Below are positions 15,559 through 25,600 of a DNA stretch of 64,000 nucleotides, one piece after another. The notes beneath the pieces are model-generated. The model was not told where the DNA came from and ran no database searches. It saw nothing but the letters and a program-made list of their open reading frames with translations. This DNA is from Solirubrobacter pauli (GTDB taxonomy: Bacteria; Actinomycetota; Thermoleophilia; Solirubrobacterales; Solirubrobacteraceae). Within the stretch, counting starts at the first letter, position 1; the number at the start of each line of letters is the position of its first letter. The stretch covers positions 620,001 to 684,000 of the forward strand of contig NZ_RBIL01000002.1 of the NCBI RefSeq assembly GCF_003633755.1, written 5' to 3'. A program made the translations under genes and the position numbers.

Positions 15559-16305
15559 TCACACCAACCGCTCGATCAACCCTCGTTGTCGGTGGAGGCT
15601 GGCGGCGATATCTCGCCGATACCCCACCAGCGACGCATTCGCTGGATCTATCGCCTCGATCTGCTCGACCGCTCCAATCATGCCTGCAACCGCATCAGCC
15701 GCGCCGACCAGCAGTCTTGCGACTTCGGTCTCTGGAGGCTGCCCGTAGCGAATGTCTCGCCCAACACGGTCGGCGAGCTTCTCGAACATGTCGGCCCACT
15801 CGTGCTGCCAGCGCGTTCGGACTTGGATCTCCACCGCCATGTCCTCCGGGAACACGATCACGTGGACAGCGCGATAGCCGTGCGAGGGGCTCTCGCGACG
15901 ATCGATCACCTTCGGCTCGCGTGCCTCGTCCCCGAACAGCTTGATCAACTCACTGACGAGCGCGTCCTGAGCGTTGCGGTCGCGGTCCACCACGATCCGC
16001 ATGCCGGCGAGGTCGTGGATGCTCTTGAGCCACGAGCCGCCGTGGCGCTCGAGCTTCTCGAGGATTGTTCCAGTGTTCTTGACGCGCGACGTCGGCGCGA
16101 CGTCGATCGCGTCCCGGACGCGAGTCAGCGTCGCTGTCAGGACGTCGTCGTACGCCTCGAGCAGCTGATGAAGCTCGGTGATGTCGGCGTCGGCCGGGTC
16201 GTCTCGCGCGATCAAGCGTCCGCCTAGTCGCTCGATGTGGGATCGCGAGAAGGGCAGTGGCACGACCAGCCAGTCTGCCAACGGGTCCGGATGCGCGACT
16301 AGCAT
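15559..16305 (-). CDS. RelA/SpoT-domain nucleotidyltransferase (small alarmone synthetase-like)
   Basis: The 248-residue protein has the single synthetase domain of small alarmone synthetases and no HD hydrolase, TGS or ACT domain. Core motifs are present: TSRVKNTGTILEKL, IHDLAGMRIVVDRD, ESPSHGYRAVHVIV and VEIQVRTRWQHEWADMFEKL, with the catalytic Glu of ExQxRT. It would transfer pyrophosphate from ATP to a nucleotide or, if toxic, to tRNA. Base composition looks somewhat less GC-rich than that of the flanking glycan genes. The ATG at 16305 lies 10 nt from the divergent flippase start. The small gene behind it makes a toxSAS-like pair possible. Confidence 0.88.
   Translation of the reverse strand: MLVAHPDPLADWLVVPLPFSRSHIERLGGRLIARDDPADADITELHQLLEAYDDVLTATLTRVRDAIDVAPTSRVKNTGTILEKLERHGGSWLKSIHDLAGMRIVVDRDRNAQDALVSELIKLFGDEAREPKVIDRRESPSHGYRAVHVIVFPEDMAVEIQVRTRWQHEWADMFEKLADRVGRDIRYGQPPETEVARLLVGAADAVAGMIGAVEQIEAIDPANASLVGYRRDIAASLHRQRGLIERLV
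16300..16305 (+). promoter_or_regulatory. Candidate -10 element for the flippase gene
   Basis: TAGCAT ends 10 nt before the ATG at 16316 and overlaps the start codon of the divergent RelA/SpoT gene, so both promoters would have to lie partly in coding sequence. Confidence 0.35.
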
Positions 16306-16315
16306 CGCTGGACAG

Positions 16316-17776
16316 ATGGCTCCGCGCCGCGTTCCGGACCCGCCCGGCCTGCGTGCGCGCACGGCTCGTGGCGGCGTGGTCAACGCCGCGTTCCTGTCCG
16401 GGGCGGAGCTGCTGGTGCTGGCGCAGGGCCTGCTGGCGACGGCGCTGCTGGGGCCGGACGCGATCGGCCTGTACGGGATCGTGACGACGACGGCGATGAC
16501 GATCGTCGCGCTGCGGCGGGTCGGGATCGACGAGGCGTTCGTCCAGACGGCCGTCGACGACGAGGAGGCCGAGTTCCAGCGGGCCATGACGGTGGAATTG
16601 GCGCTCGGGGTGATCGGGGCGGTGGCCGTCGCGGCGCTCGCGCCGGTGCTGGCGGCGGCGTACGACGACTCGCGGCTGCTCGGGCTGACGCTGGCCGTGA
16701 CGTACCTGCCGGTGGCGTTCGCGCTGCAGGCGCCGCAGTGGGTGTTCTTCAAGCGCATGGAGTACGTGCGGTTGCGCGTGCTGCAGGCGATCGTGCCGCT
16801 CGGGACGGTCGCGGTGGCCGTGCCGTTGCTGCTCGCCGGGGTGGGCGTGTGGTCGCTCGTGATCGGGCCGTTCGTGGGGAACCTGGCCGCGATCGTCGCC
16901 GCCTGGCGGGCCTCGCCGTACGCGCTGAAGCTGCGGCCCGACCGGGCGGCGGCGCGGCGCTACCTGCGGTTCTCCTGGCCGGTGTTCGTCACGTCGCTCG
17001 TCGCGCTGCTCGTCGCGCAGGGGCAGCTGGCGGTGTTCGGGCTGCGGGACGGGATCGTCGCCGTCGGCTTCATCTCGCTCGCCGCGACGCTGACCCGGTA
17101 CGCCGACCGCGCCGACCAGATCCTCGCGACCACGATCTACCCGGCGATCGTGCGCGTCCGCGACCGCGTCGACGTGCTCGAAGAGCTCTTCGAGAAGGCG
17201 AACCGGCTCACGCTCATGTGGGCCTTCCCGTTCGGTGCCGGGCTCGCGCTGTTCGGCGCCGACCTGATCGTGTTCGTGCTGGGCGACGACTGGCGCGGCG
17301 CGATCGTCCTGCTCGGCGGGCTGGCGGTCGCCGTCGCCCTGCAGCAGGTCGGCTACTCGTGGTTCGCCTTCTACCGCGCCCGCGGCGAGTCGTGGCCGCA
17401 GGCGGTCGAGTCGCTGGCGTTCGGCGCGGCCTTCGCGGCGCTGGCCATTCCCGGCACGCTGCTCTGGGACGAGTGGGGCTTCGTGATCGGCCGCGTCGCC
17501 TGCACGCTGTGCGTCCTGGCCGTGCGCGCGGTCTACGTCCGCCGCCTGCTGCCGGGCGCGCGCATGGCGTGGATGGCCGTGCGCGCGGCCGTGCCCGTCG
17601 CGCTCGCGACGCTCCCGGTCGTGGCCCTGCGCCTCGCGCTGTGGGGCGGCGAGCGGCCGCTCTGGCAGGCGCTGCTCGAGCTGGCGCTGTGGCTCGGCGC
17701 GCTGGCGGCCGTGACCCGCCGCCTCGAAGGCGACCTGCTGGGCGAGCTGCGCGGCTACCTGAGGCGCAGCGCGTGA
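16316..17776 (+). CDS. Oligosaccharide flippase (Wzx-like, MOP superfamily)
   Basis: This 486-residue protein has about 12-14 membrane segments in the pattern of the polysaccharide transport family (VNAAFLSGAELLVLAQGLLA at the start, then FSWPVFVTSLVALLVAQGQ). It would move lipid-linked oligosaccharide units across the membrane. The start was put at ATG 16316, since the upstream open frame is antisense to the RelA/SpoT gene. Its TGA overlaps the GTG of the next membrane protein (GTGA). A second flippase is fused to a glycosyltransferase at 27.4 kb. Confidence 0.9.
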   Translation: MAPRRVPDPPGLRARTARGGVVNAAFLSGAELLVLAQGLLATALLGPDAIGLYGIVTTTAMTIVALRRVGIDEAFVQTAVDDEEAEFQRAMTVELALGVIGAVAVAALAPVLAAAYDDSRLLGLTLAVTYLPVAFALQAPQWVFFKRMEYVRLRVLQAIVPLGTVAVAVPLLLAGVGVWSLVIGPFVGNLAAIVAAWRASPYALKLRPDRAAARRYLRFSWPVFVTSLVALLVAQGQLAVFGLRDGIVAVGFISLAATLTRYADRADQILATTIYPAIVRVRDRVDVLEELFEKANRLTLMWAFPFGAGLALFGADLIVFVLGDDWRGAIVLLGGLAVAVALQQVGYSWFAFYRARGESWPQAVESLAFGAAFAALAIPGTLLWDEWGFVIGRVACTLCVLAVRAVYVRRLLPGARMAWMAVRAAVPVALATLPVVALRLALWGGERPLWQALLELALWLGALAAVTRRLEGDLLGELRGYLRRSA

Positions 17777-19317
17777 GCGAGCCGGCGACGCGCGACGGTC
17801 GCGTGCGGGTCGCGCTGCTGTGGCTCGCCGCGGCCGTCATCAGCGGCTTCACCGCGCGCCGGTATCTGGGGCCGCTCGACGAGGGCGTGCTGATGCAAGC
17901 CGCCGCCCGGATGGCGGACGGGCAGTGGCCGTGGCGTGACTTCGGTTGGTCCTACGGGCCGGGGCAGCCGCTGGCCGTGCTGGGGCTCGGCGACTCGCTG
18001 TTGTCGTGGCGCGTGCTCCGCGTGGCCGCCGACGCCACCGTGGCGGTCCTGATCTGGGCGCTCGTGCGGGACGTCCGGCCGCGCTGGGCGCTGCCCGCGT
18101 GGCTGGCGGCGGCGGTGACGGCCGCGCAGCCGACGAGCGCGAACCCGACCGCGCCCGCCCTCGCGTTCTCGCTCGGCGCCGTCTACCTCGCCACCCGGGG
18201 CCGTCCGGCGTGGGCGGGCGCGCTCGCGGGGCTGGCCGCCTTCTGGCGGCCGGACATGGGCGCGATCGCCGCGCTGGCCGCGGCGGCCGTACTCGTCCTG
18301 GGGGACCGCCGTGAAGGTGCGGCGCGACGCCGTGATGCAGCCGCGACGGCCAGCCAGGGCGGCGACACCGGCGAGGGCGCGCCTGCGGCCGGACTCTCGA
18401 GCGCGGCGCGCGGGCGGGCAGCGGCGGCCGGGCGCTGGCGCGGCGCGGGTCTCGTACTGGTCAGCGCCGCCGTGGTCGGGCTGGCGCTGTACGCGCCGTT
18501 TCTGGTCGCGGCCGGGCCCGGCCGGGTGTGGGACGCGCTCGTCGTGCAGGCCACGCGGGACGGGGAGTACTGGCGGCTGCCGTTCCCGGACGGGTTCCCG
18601 GGTGGGGACACGAAGGACTTCCTGGCGTGGCTGGCGCCGTACGGGGCGCTGGTCGTGCTGGCGGTCGCGGCGTTCCAGCGGCGGGGCGTGGGACTGGTCG
18701 TGCTCGGCGCGGGCGCGGCGGTCTACTTCCTCTCGCGCGCGGATCTGGAGCATGCGCAGGGGCTGCTGGTGCTCGCGGCCGGGCTCGCGGCGCTGATCCG
18801 GCCGCGCGTCCTGGGGGCGGCGCTGCTCGCGGTCCTGATCCTGGTCGGCGTCGGGAACCGGGCCTCCGCGCTGCTCAGGCCGCCGGAGCTCGCGACCTTC
18901 GAGCACGTGCGCGTCCCGCCGGCGGAAGCAGCGGCGCTGACCAAGACGGTCGCGCTCGTCCAGCGGCTCGTCCCACCGGGTGAGCCGATCTACGTCGCGC
19001 CGCGGCGCAGCGACCTGGTGTCGTTCTCCAACCCGCTGCTGCACCGGCTGGTGGACCGACCGAACGTGCTCCGGCGCGACGTGCTCCTGCAGGCCAAGCC
19101 GGACGAGCAGCAGGCGATCGTGGCCAAGCTGCGCGCGACCCGGCCGCGGGTGATCATCCGCTGGACCGATCCGGCTTCGGCGGCGCCGGAGCCCAACCGC
19201 CGCGGCCGGCCGAGCGGGTCGCGCGCCCTCGACGACTACATCGACGGCGCGTACGTCCTGCGGGCGCGCTACGGGTACTACGACGTGCTGGCGTCGCGCT
19301 CGATCGCCTCGCGGTAG
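17773..19317 (+). CDS. Multi-spanning membrane protein, GT-C-like
   Basis: The 514-residue protein has about 8-10 hydrophobic segments and an early extracytoplasmic loop GPLDEGVLMQAAARMADGQ, with an acidic residue pair in the place where GT-C glycosyltransferases keep their catalytic Asp/Glu. I read it as a probable polyprenyl-phosphate-sugar glycosyltransferase, family not certain. A soluble domain follows residue 390. GTG at 17773 overlaps the flippase stop. The last 40 nt overlap the convergent cupin gene. Confidence 0.7.
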   Translation: MSEPATRDGRVRVALLWLAAAVISGFTARRYLGPLDEGVLMQAAARMADGQWPWRDFGWSYGPGQPLAVLGLGDSLLSWRVLRVAADATVAVLIWALVRDVRPRWALPAWLAAAVTAAQPTSANPTAPALAFSLGAVYLATRGRPAWAGALAGLAAFWRPDMGAIAALAAAAVLVLGDRREGAARRRDAAATASQGGDTGEGAPAAGLSSAARGRAAAAGRWRGAGLVLVSAAVVGLALYAPFLVAAGPGRVWDALVVQATRDGEYWRLPFPDGFPGGDTKDFLAWLAPYGALVVLAVAAFQRRGVGLVVLGAGAAVYFLSRADLEHAQGLLVLAAGLAALIRPRVLGAALLAVLILVGVGNRASALLRPPELATFEHVRVPPAEAAALTKTVALVQRLVPPGEPIYVAPRRSDLVSFSNPLLHRLVDRPNVLRRDVLLQAKPDEQQAIVAKLRATRPRVIIRWTDPASAAPEPNRRGRPSGSRALDDYIDGAYVLRARYGYYDVLASRSIASR

Positions 19318-19760
19318 AGATCCGCGAAGGGGCGCTCGCCGTCCGCGCCGAACGCCTTGCCGACGCCCGGCGAGGACATCGTCAGCGTCGCGCCCGTGCT
19401 GAGGTGCTCGGCGATCTCCGGGAAGTGCATGGTGGAGACCAGCAGCACACGCGCCGGCTCGCTGCCGGCGGCCACCCGGTGGGCGCCATCGGGTCCACGC
19501 GGGAACGCGACCACGGCGCCGGGCACGAGCTCGCGCTCCCCGTCGGGCGTGCGCAGCCGCGGTCGCCCCGACAGGACGATCAGCAGCTCCTCGTTGCCGT
19601 GATGCACGTGATACGGCGAGACGGCGACCCCGGGCTCGAGCTCGTAGACGGTCGCGCCGAGCTCGGTCGCGCCCGCGGCGGCTCCGACCATCTGGCCGCG
19701 CACGCCCGGAGGCGTGCCGTCCTGCCACTCCGGCTCGAAGACGTTCGGGTCACCGGTCAT
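19278..19760 (-). CDS. Cupin-domain protein
   Basis: This 160-residue protein is a single cupin barrel: VSPYHVHHGNEELLIVLSG supplies the first metal-binding motif (H-x-H-x3-E) and FPRGPDGAHRVAA the second (G-x5-H). Such proteins are sugar epimerases, dioxygenases or sensors. The closest style here is the small cupin_2 group whose members bind a metal and an unknown ligand. The ATG at 19760 lies 21 nt from the divergent TPR-like gene, and its 3' end overlaps the convergent membrane-protein gene by 40 nt. Confidence 0.85.
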   Translation of the reverse strand: MTGDPNVFEPEWQDGTPPGVRGQMVGAAAGATELGATVYELEPGVAVSPYHVHHGNEELLIVLSGRPRLRTPDGERELVPGAVVAFPRGPDGAHRVAAGSEPARVLLVSTMHFPEIAEHLSTGATLTMSSPGVGKAFGADGERPFADLYREAIERDASTS

Positions 19761-19781
19761 GAGCCGCGATACTGACAGGGA

Positions 19782-20201
19782 ATGGCCGTCCGGATCCTCG
19801 TCGCCGCCCTCGCGCTCGCCCTCGCCGGGTTCCTCGTCGTGCAGGAGCGAGGTGCGCGCGCGGCCGACCGGATCACCGGCGCCGCGCTCGCCGATCCCAA
19901 CCCGCAGCGGCTCGCCGAGGCCACGGCCGACCTGAGCACCGCACGGCGCTGGAACCCGGAGACGACGCCCGCGCTGGACCTTGCGATTGCCGAGGCCCGC
20001 GCGGGCCGCTACGCGCAGGCGGGCGCGCGGATCGTCGCCGTGACGCGGGAGGAGCCCGAGAACGCGCGCGCGTTCCAGCTGCTGTGCAGCGTCGCCAAGC
20101 GCTACGACTCGGACTTGGCCGCCACGGCCTGCGCCCGGGGGCGCGTCCTGGCGCCGCCGGTCGGCTCCTTGAAGCGCAGCAGCGGCCGCTCGACCAGGTA
20201 G
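19782..20201 (+). CDS. Small membrane-anchored TPR-like protein
   Basis: The 139-residue product has an N-terminal membrane helix (residues 4-20) and then two to three helical pairs of TPR character (ALDLAIAEARAGRYAQAGARIVAV, ENARAFQLLCSVAKRYDSDLA). It probably sits outside or at the face of the membrane and binds a partner protein. The C-terminal 33 codons overlap the convergent acyltransferase gene by 100 nt, which is long for two real genes, so the true end of conserved sequence may be nearer residue 125. Confidence 0.6.
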   Translation: MAVRILVAALALALAGFLVVQERGARAADRITGAALADPNPQRLAEATADLSTARRWNPETTPALDLAIAEARAGRYAQAGARIVAVTREEPENARAFQLLCSVAKRYDSDLAATACARGRVLAPPVGSLKRSSGRSTR

Positions 20202-21304
20202 TACGAGGCCGCCGCGCAGGCGGTCGCCGCGGCGATCACGAGCGCCGTGTAGAGCACCATCCCCGCCACCGGCGGCCACACGCGCGTGTCCAGGAACGCG
20301 AACACGAACGGCTGGTGGTAGAGGAAGATCCCGTAGGAGACGAGGCCCAGCCACGCCAGGACAGGGGTCGAGAGCAGCATCGCGGGCAGCGAGCGGCGGC
20401 CGTCGTGGAAGACCATCGGCGCGACGAGGAAGAACGCCATCGCCCCGTACAGCACGTGCTTGAGCTGCAGGCTCGCGTTGCTGATGTCCGGCGAGAACGG
20501 ATCGCGCGGCATGCCGATCGCCCACGCGGCGAGCGTCAGGCACGCGAAGGCGAGGAGCCAGCACACCAGCGCGTGATCAGCGGCGAACCGCACCGCCCGC
20601 GACTGGACGCCCCACGCGCTCGTCACCGCCAGCACGAGCCCGCCGGTGAACCACAGCCACGTGCCCGGCAGCTGGTTGCCGAACACGCCGTGGGGATCGA
20701 CCGCGACCACGATCGTGCGCACGAGGATCGCCACGACGGCGCCCGCGAGCAGGAGCAGCAGCTCGCCCTTCGCCTGCGCGTCACGGTCGCGCTTGCCCAG
20801 CAGACGCGCCATCAGCCCGGCGTAGAGCGGCAGCAGCACGTAGAACGCGGCCTCCACCGACAGGCTCCAGGCGACGCCGATGCCCTGGATGATCGTGTCC
20901 TCGCTCCAGCTCTGCAGCAGCCCCCAGTACACCCACCACTGGTCGCCGAACAGGCCCGGGTTGTGGTCGGGGTCGAGCAGGCCGAGCGCGAGCACCGCGA
21001 CCCAGTAGGCCGGCAGGATCCGCAGCGCCCGCCGCCGCGCGTAGCGCCACACCTTCACGGGCGGGCGCCCGTCGAGCCGCGCGCGGACGAACGGCCGGTA
21101 CAGCAGGAACGCCGACAGCACGAAGAAGATCGCGACGCCGCTGTCCATCCGGGCCGTCCAGGCCCCGAGGAACTCGCCGGCGTTGAAGCCGCCGAGCTGC
21201 GTCGTGTGCGTGACGACGACGAACAGCGCCGCGACCGCGCGCAGCGGGTCCAGCAGCGGGAAGCGCGGGTTGCCGGGCGGCGGGGTGACGGCCTGAGGCG
21301 GCAC
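20102..21304 (-). CDS. Acyltransferase 3 family protein (OafA/YrhL-like)
   Basis: This 400-residue membrane protein has the acyltransferase-3 layout: LLDPLRAVAALFVVVTH with the catalytic His after helix 1, FFVLSAFLLYRPF, a basic loop RARLDGRPPVKVWRYARRRALRILPAYW and ten or so helices, ending with YHQPFVFAFLDT. Such proteins O-acetylate surface sugars using cytosolic acetyl-CoA. The start is GTG at 21304. It follows the O-antigen-ligase-like gene on the same strand by 12 nt, so the two should be co-transcribed. Confidence 0.93.
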   Translation of the reverse strand: MPPQAVTPPPGNPRFPLLDPLRAVAALFVVVTHTTQLGGFNAGEFLGAWTARMDSGVAIFFVLSAFLLYRPFVRARLDGRPPVKVWRYARRRALRILPAYWVAVLALGLLDPDHNPGLFGDQWWVYWGLLQSWSEDTIIQGIGVAWSLSVEAAFYVLLPLYAGLMARLLGKRDRDAQAKGELLLLLAGAVVAILVRTIVVAVDPHGVFGNQLPGTWLWFTGGLVLAVTSAWGVQSRAVRFAADHALVCWLLAFACLTLAAWAIGMPRDPFSPDISNASLQLKHVLYGAMAFFLVAPMVFHDGRRSLPAMLLSTPVLAWLGLVSYGIFLYHQPFVFAFLDTRVWPPVAGMVLYTALVIAAATACAAASYYLVERPLLRFKEPTGGARTRPRAQAVAAKSES

Positions 21305-21316
21305 GGCCTGCGGAGC

Positions 21317-22642
21317 TTATTCCGCCTCGGCGAGCAGCTTCGCCGCCAGCAGCAGCGCCGTGAGGCTGAGCGCCGGAAGCTCCCAGTCCCAGTCGAGGCC
21401 CGCGTGCAACGCGAACACGACCAGCGCGGCGACGATCGCGGGGTCGGCGCCCCGCCGTCGTGCGGCGCCGACGATCCCGCCGAGGAACGCCGCGAGCGCG
21501 ACCAGGCCGACGATGCCCAGCTCGGCGGCGGTCTCCAGGTAGAGCGAATGGGCGTCCTTGACGCCCTCTGCGATGTCGCGCCGCTGGAGCCACTCGACGG
21601 CGAAGCCGCCCGACCCGACGCCCTGCAGCGGATGCGCGGCGAACACGTTCACCGCGACCTCCCAGTAGGCGTAGCGATTGCTCTGCACGCTCACGAGCCG
21701 GCCGGCCTCGGTCGATCCGGCCGCGCCCTGGCTTCCGCTCGTGGCGACGGCGATCACCGTGCCGGCCAAGAGAGCGACGAGCGCCGCGGTGGCGAGCGGC
21801 CGAAGGCGGGGAACAGGGGTGTCGTCAGCGCGGACGGCGACGCCGGCGAGCGCTGACAGAATCGCGATGACGAAGCTCATCAGCAGGCCTTGAGCCGTCG
21901 AACCGTCGACGTCCTGCACGCCGGGCAGCGCGAGCGCCGCGGCACTGGCGAGGCCGGCGGCCAGCGCCACCGTCAGCGCCGCGCGCAGCCCCGCGCGGGT
22001 CGGCTGCAACGCGACGAGCACGGCGAGACCGGCCAGCCCGGCGCCGATCGCCCCGCGCGACAGCGTGAGATAGAGGTCCAGGCCGAGGATCGGCGCTGCG
22101 GCCGCCGCCAGCCGGTGCCCGCGCGCGGCGAGGCCGGCGGCCAGCACGAGCCCGATCGCCGCCAGCGCGCCCTGCCCGTTCCAGTAGGTGAGCGGATGCG
22201 CCAGGCGGTCCCCGGCGGACGGCAGCGCGTCCAACGTGAAGATGGACGGCAGGAGGCGCTCGGAGAGCCCGTAGGCGGCGGTGGCGACGATCGTCGCCAG
22301 CAGCGCGGGCTCGACCCAGCGGACGCCGCGCAGCAGCGCGATCCCGGCAGCGAACGCGGCCGTGTAGAGGGTCAGCCGCTCGAAGTCGGCGAACGCCGGA
22401 CCCTGCACCGGCACCCAGAGCAGGCTCAGCCCGGTCCAGGCGGTCAGCGCCGCGAGGCCGCCCAGGGCGACCCGGCCGTGGCGCGAGCGGGGGAGGGGCC
22501 GTTCGGCGACGAACGCCGCCAGCGCGAGCAGGACGCACGCGAGGATCGCCACCCGCACGCGTGTGACCCCGAAGTAGCCGCCCCGCCCGAAGGCCAGCAG
22601 CGCGGGAAGCGCGAGCAGCGCTGCGGCGGCGAAACGGGGCAT
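21317..22642 (-). CDS. O-antigen ligase/polymerase-like membrane protein
   Basis: The 441-residue protein has about twelve membrane segments and a large loop near residues 320-365 (HPLQGVGSGGFAVEWLQRR, then DAHSLYLETAAELGIVG). The GxGxG...H-S/N-xxLE pattern is that of the Wzy_C/O-antigen ligase family (RfaL, WaaL, Wzy). It would polymerise or transfer lipid-linked glycan outside the membrane. A divergent 41-nt gap separates its ATG from the AftD-like gene. Confidence 0.9.
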   Translation of the reverse strand: MPRFAAAALLALPALLAFGRGGYFGVTRVRVAILACVLLALAAFVAERPLPRSRHGRVALGGLAALTAWTGLSLLWVPVQGPAFADFERLTLYTAAFAAGIALLRGVRWVEPALLATIVATAAYGLSERLLPSIFTLDALPSAGDRLAHPLTYWNGQGALAAIGLVLAAGLAARGHRLAAAAAPILGLDLYLTLSRGAIGAGLAGLAVLVALQPTRAGLRAALTVALAAGLASAAALALPGVQDVDGSTAQGLLMSFVIAILSALAGVAVRADDTPVPRLRPLATAALVALLAGTVIAVATSGSQGAAGSTEAGRLVSVQSNRYAYWEVAVNVFAAHPLQGVGSGGFAVEWLQRRDIAEGVKDAHSLYLETAAELGIVGLVALAAFLGGIVGAARRRGADPAIVAALVVFALHAGLDWDWELPALSLTALLLAAKLLAEAE

Positions 22643-22683
22643 CCGAGGCGCGGAGGGTATCCGTCCTCGCCGACGGCCCGCAT

Positions 22684-25600
22684 ATGCTCACCCGCCTCGT
22701 GTCCCGAGGTCGGCTCCTTCCCGCTGCGCTGGCGGCGCTCGCGCTGCTCATCTCGCTGCTGCAGCGGCCCGGCGACGCGTCGTCGGACACGAAGATCGAC
22801 CTGCACGTCGATCCCGCCGGATTCCTGGGTGACGTGGCGTCCGCGTGGTCCTCGACGGGGGATCTCGGGCACGTGCAGGGCGGCCAGTACGGCGGCTACC
22901 TGTTCCCGATGGGGCCGTTCTTCGCGCTCGGGCATGCGTTGGGCGGCGCACCCTGGCTGGTGCAGCGGCTGTGGCTGGCGCTGATCCTCGCGCTCGCGGC
23001 GTGGGGCGCCGTGCGGCTGATGGACGAGCTCGTCGGCCCCCAGCGCGGGCTGCCGCACGTGGTCGCGGGGCTGCTGTTCCTGCTGAACCCATACGTGGTC
23101 GTGTTCACGGCGCGCACGTCGATCACGCTGCTCGGCTACGCGGCGCTGCCGTGGCTGCTGGTGGCCGTCCGGCGCGGCCTGATCACGCCCGGGTGGCGCT
23201 GGCCGGCGGCGTTCGCGTTGATCGTCACGGCGTCCGGCGGCGGCGTGAACGCGGCCGTGACCGCGTGGGTCCTGCTCGGGCCGGTGCTGCTCGGCGCGTA
23301 CCTGTGGTGGACCGGGGCGACCGGTCCACGCGCGTTGTGGGGCTTCGGCTGGCGCACGACCCTGGCGACCGCGTTCGCGTCCGCCTGGTGGGTGATGCCG
23401 CTGCTGGTGCAGTCGCGCTACGGCGTCGACTTCCTGCGGTTCACCGAGCAGCCCGGGACGATCTGGTCGACGACATCGCTGCCGGAGTCGCTGCGGCTCA
23501 TGGGCTACTGGATCTCGTACCTGGGCGTGGGGTACGGGGGAGAGCTGCGGCCGTACTTCGGGGACGGCGCCGTGCTGCTGTTCGCGCTGCCGGTGGTGCT
23601 GGCCGGGACGCTCGTGCCCGCACTGGCGCTGGCGAGCTTCGCGATCACGCGCCGCCACCCGTTCGCGCCCTTCGCCCTCGGGCTCGTGCTGATCGGCCTG
23701 ATCGTCATGACGGTCGGCTTCCCGGAGGGGACACCGCTCCGAAAAGCGTCGAACTTCACGTACAACAACTTCGTACCGATCCAGTTCCTGCGCACGACCT
23801 ACAAGGCGGGGCCGCTCGTCGCGCTGGGCGTCGCGCTGCTGGCCGGATTCGCAGCGACCAAACCCCGTGCGGTCGTGTTCGTGGCGCTCGCGCTCGTCGC
23901 CTGCTGGCCGCTCACGCGCGGCCGCGCGCTCGACGACCAGCTGCTGTGGGAGCGGATCCCGTCGACCTGGGTCGACGCGGCCGCCCACGTGGACGCCAAC
24001 GCGGGTGACGGCCGCGCGGTCGTGCTCCCGGGCCAGCTGTACGCGTACTACCGCTGGGGCGGCACGATCGACCCGATCCTGCCGACGCTGGCGGACAAGC
24101 CCGTGGCCGTCCGCAACGCGGTCGGCTACTCCGACCTCCACGCCACGGACCTGCTGTGGACGGTCGACGCGCTCGTCCAGCAGCGCCGCGCCGTCCCCGG
24201 GCAGCTGGACCCGCTGCTCGACCTGCTCGGCGCGCGCGTCGTGCTCGCCGGCGCCGACGACGACCGCTCGCGCAGTGGCGCCGCCCCGGCCGCGGAAGCC
24301 GCGGACGTGCTCGACCAGCTCGGCGAGCCCGACGCCGCCTGGGGTGAGCCGCGGGACCGCCCGCGCGCGGCCGGCACCCTCGGCGAGCCACGCCCGCTGC
24401 CCGCGGTGCGCGCGTGGAACCGCCCGGACGCGCCCGGGCTCGTCCGGATCGAGCCGGAACGCCCGTCGCTGGTGGTCGACGGCTCGGCCGAGGGCCTCGC
24501 CGCGCTGGCCGCGTTCGAGGGCGCCGGGGCGAGCCTCGCGGGCGGCGGGCTCGCGTACGCCGCCGACCTCGCGCCCGACGCGATCGCCGGCGCGTCCGAG
24601 GTCGTGATCACCGACTCGAACCGGCGGCGGGTGCTCGTGCCGTCGCGGCTCGCGCAGAACGCCGGGCCCGTCCTGGCGGCGACCGAGGAGCCGTCGGTGG
24701 ACGCGGCGGTGCTCAACCCGTTCCCGGACCGGGGCGCGGCCGCGCAGACCGTCGCCGTCTACGAGGGGATCGACGCGGTGACCGCGCCGTCCTCGCCCGG
24801 GTTCCCGCAGTTCCCGGAGAACCGACCGTACGCGGCGCTCGACGGGAACACCGCGACGCACTGGCAGGCCGACCGCGCGCTCACGCCGGACCGGCACACG
24901 CTGTCGATCGAGTTCACCACGGCGCGTGACGTGAAGACCGTCGAGCTGCTGCCGGTCAACGACCGTCGGGCGACGGTCACCGCGGTCGAGGTGCAGGGGC
25001 GGCGCTTCGCCGTCACGCCCGGGTGGAACCGGCTCGAGGTCGGGCTGCGAGACGTGAAGACGCTGACGGTGCGGATCGCCGGCGTGCGCAAGCCCGCCGA
25101 CGCCACTGCGGGCGCCGGCGGCATCCGCGAGCTGCGGATCGCGGGGCTGCAGGCGCGGGAGGCGTTGCGCGTGCCGACGGTCGCGGAGCGGGCGCTCGCC
25201 GGCACGGACGCCGCGCTGACGTACCTCTTCCAACGCACGACCGGCGACGACCCGTTCCGCCGCACGCCCAAGCGCGGCCCGTCCGGTGCCGCGCTCGTGC
25301 GCGATCGCCAGGACGCCGAGGCCGGCCTCACCCGCGTCTTCGCGCCGCCCGGCGCGCGCTCGTGGACGCTTGACGGCTGGGCGAGCCCCGGCGCGTCCGC
25401 GCCCGACGAGGCCTTCGACCGGCTCGTCGGCATGCCGGGGACGTTCCGCAGCTCCGGCCGCTTCGAGGGGCGCCCCGAGCACCGGGCGTCGAGCGCGTTC
25501 GACGGCCTCGCGCGACCGTGGCTCGGCGCCTGGCTCGAAGGCCGGCCGGCGTGGATCGAGTGGGTCACCGAGCGGCGGACGGTGCGCCGGCTGACGCTCG

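Noticed and set aside
22444-25482. Open frame of 1012 codons antisense to the AftD-like gene
   Set aside because: It is Arg/Pro/Gly-rich with no hydrophobic or domain structure, a common shadow in high-GC DNA.
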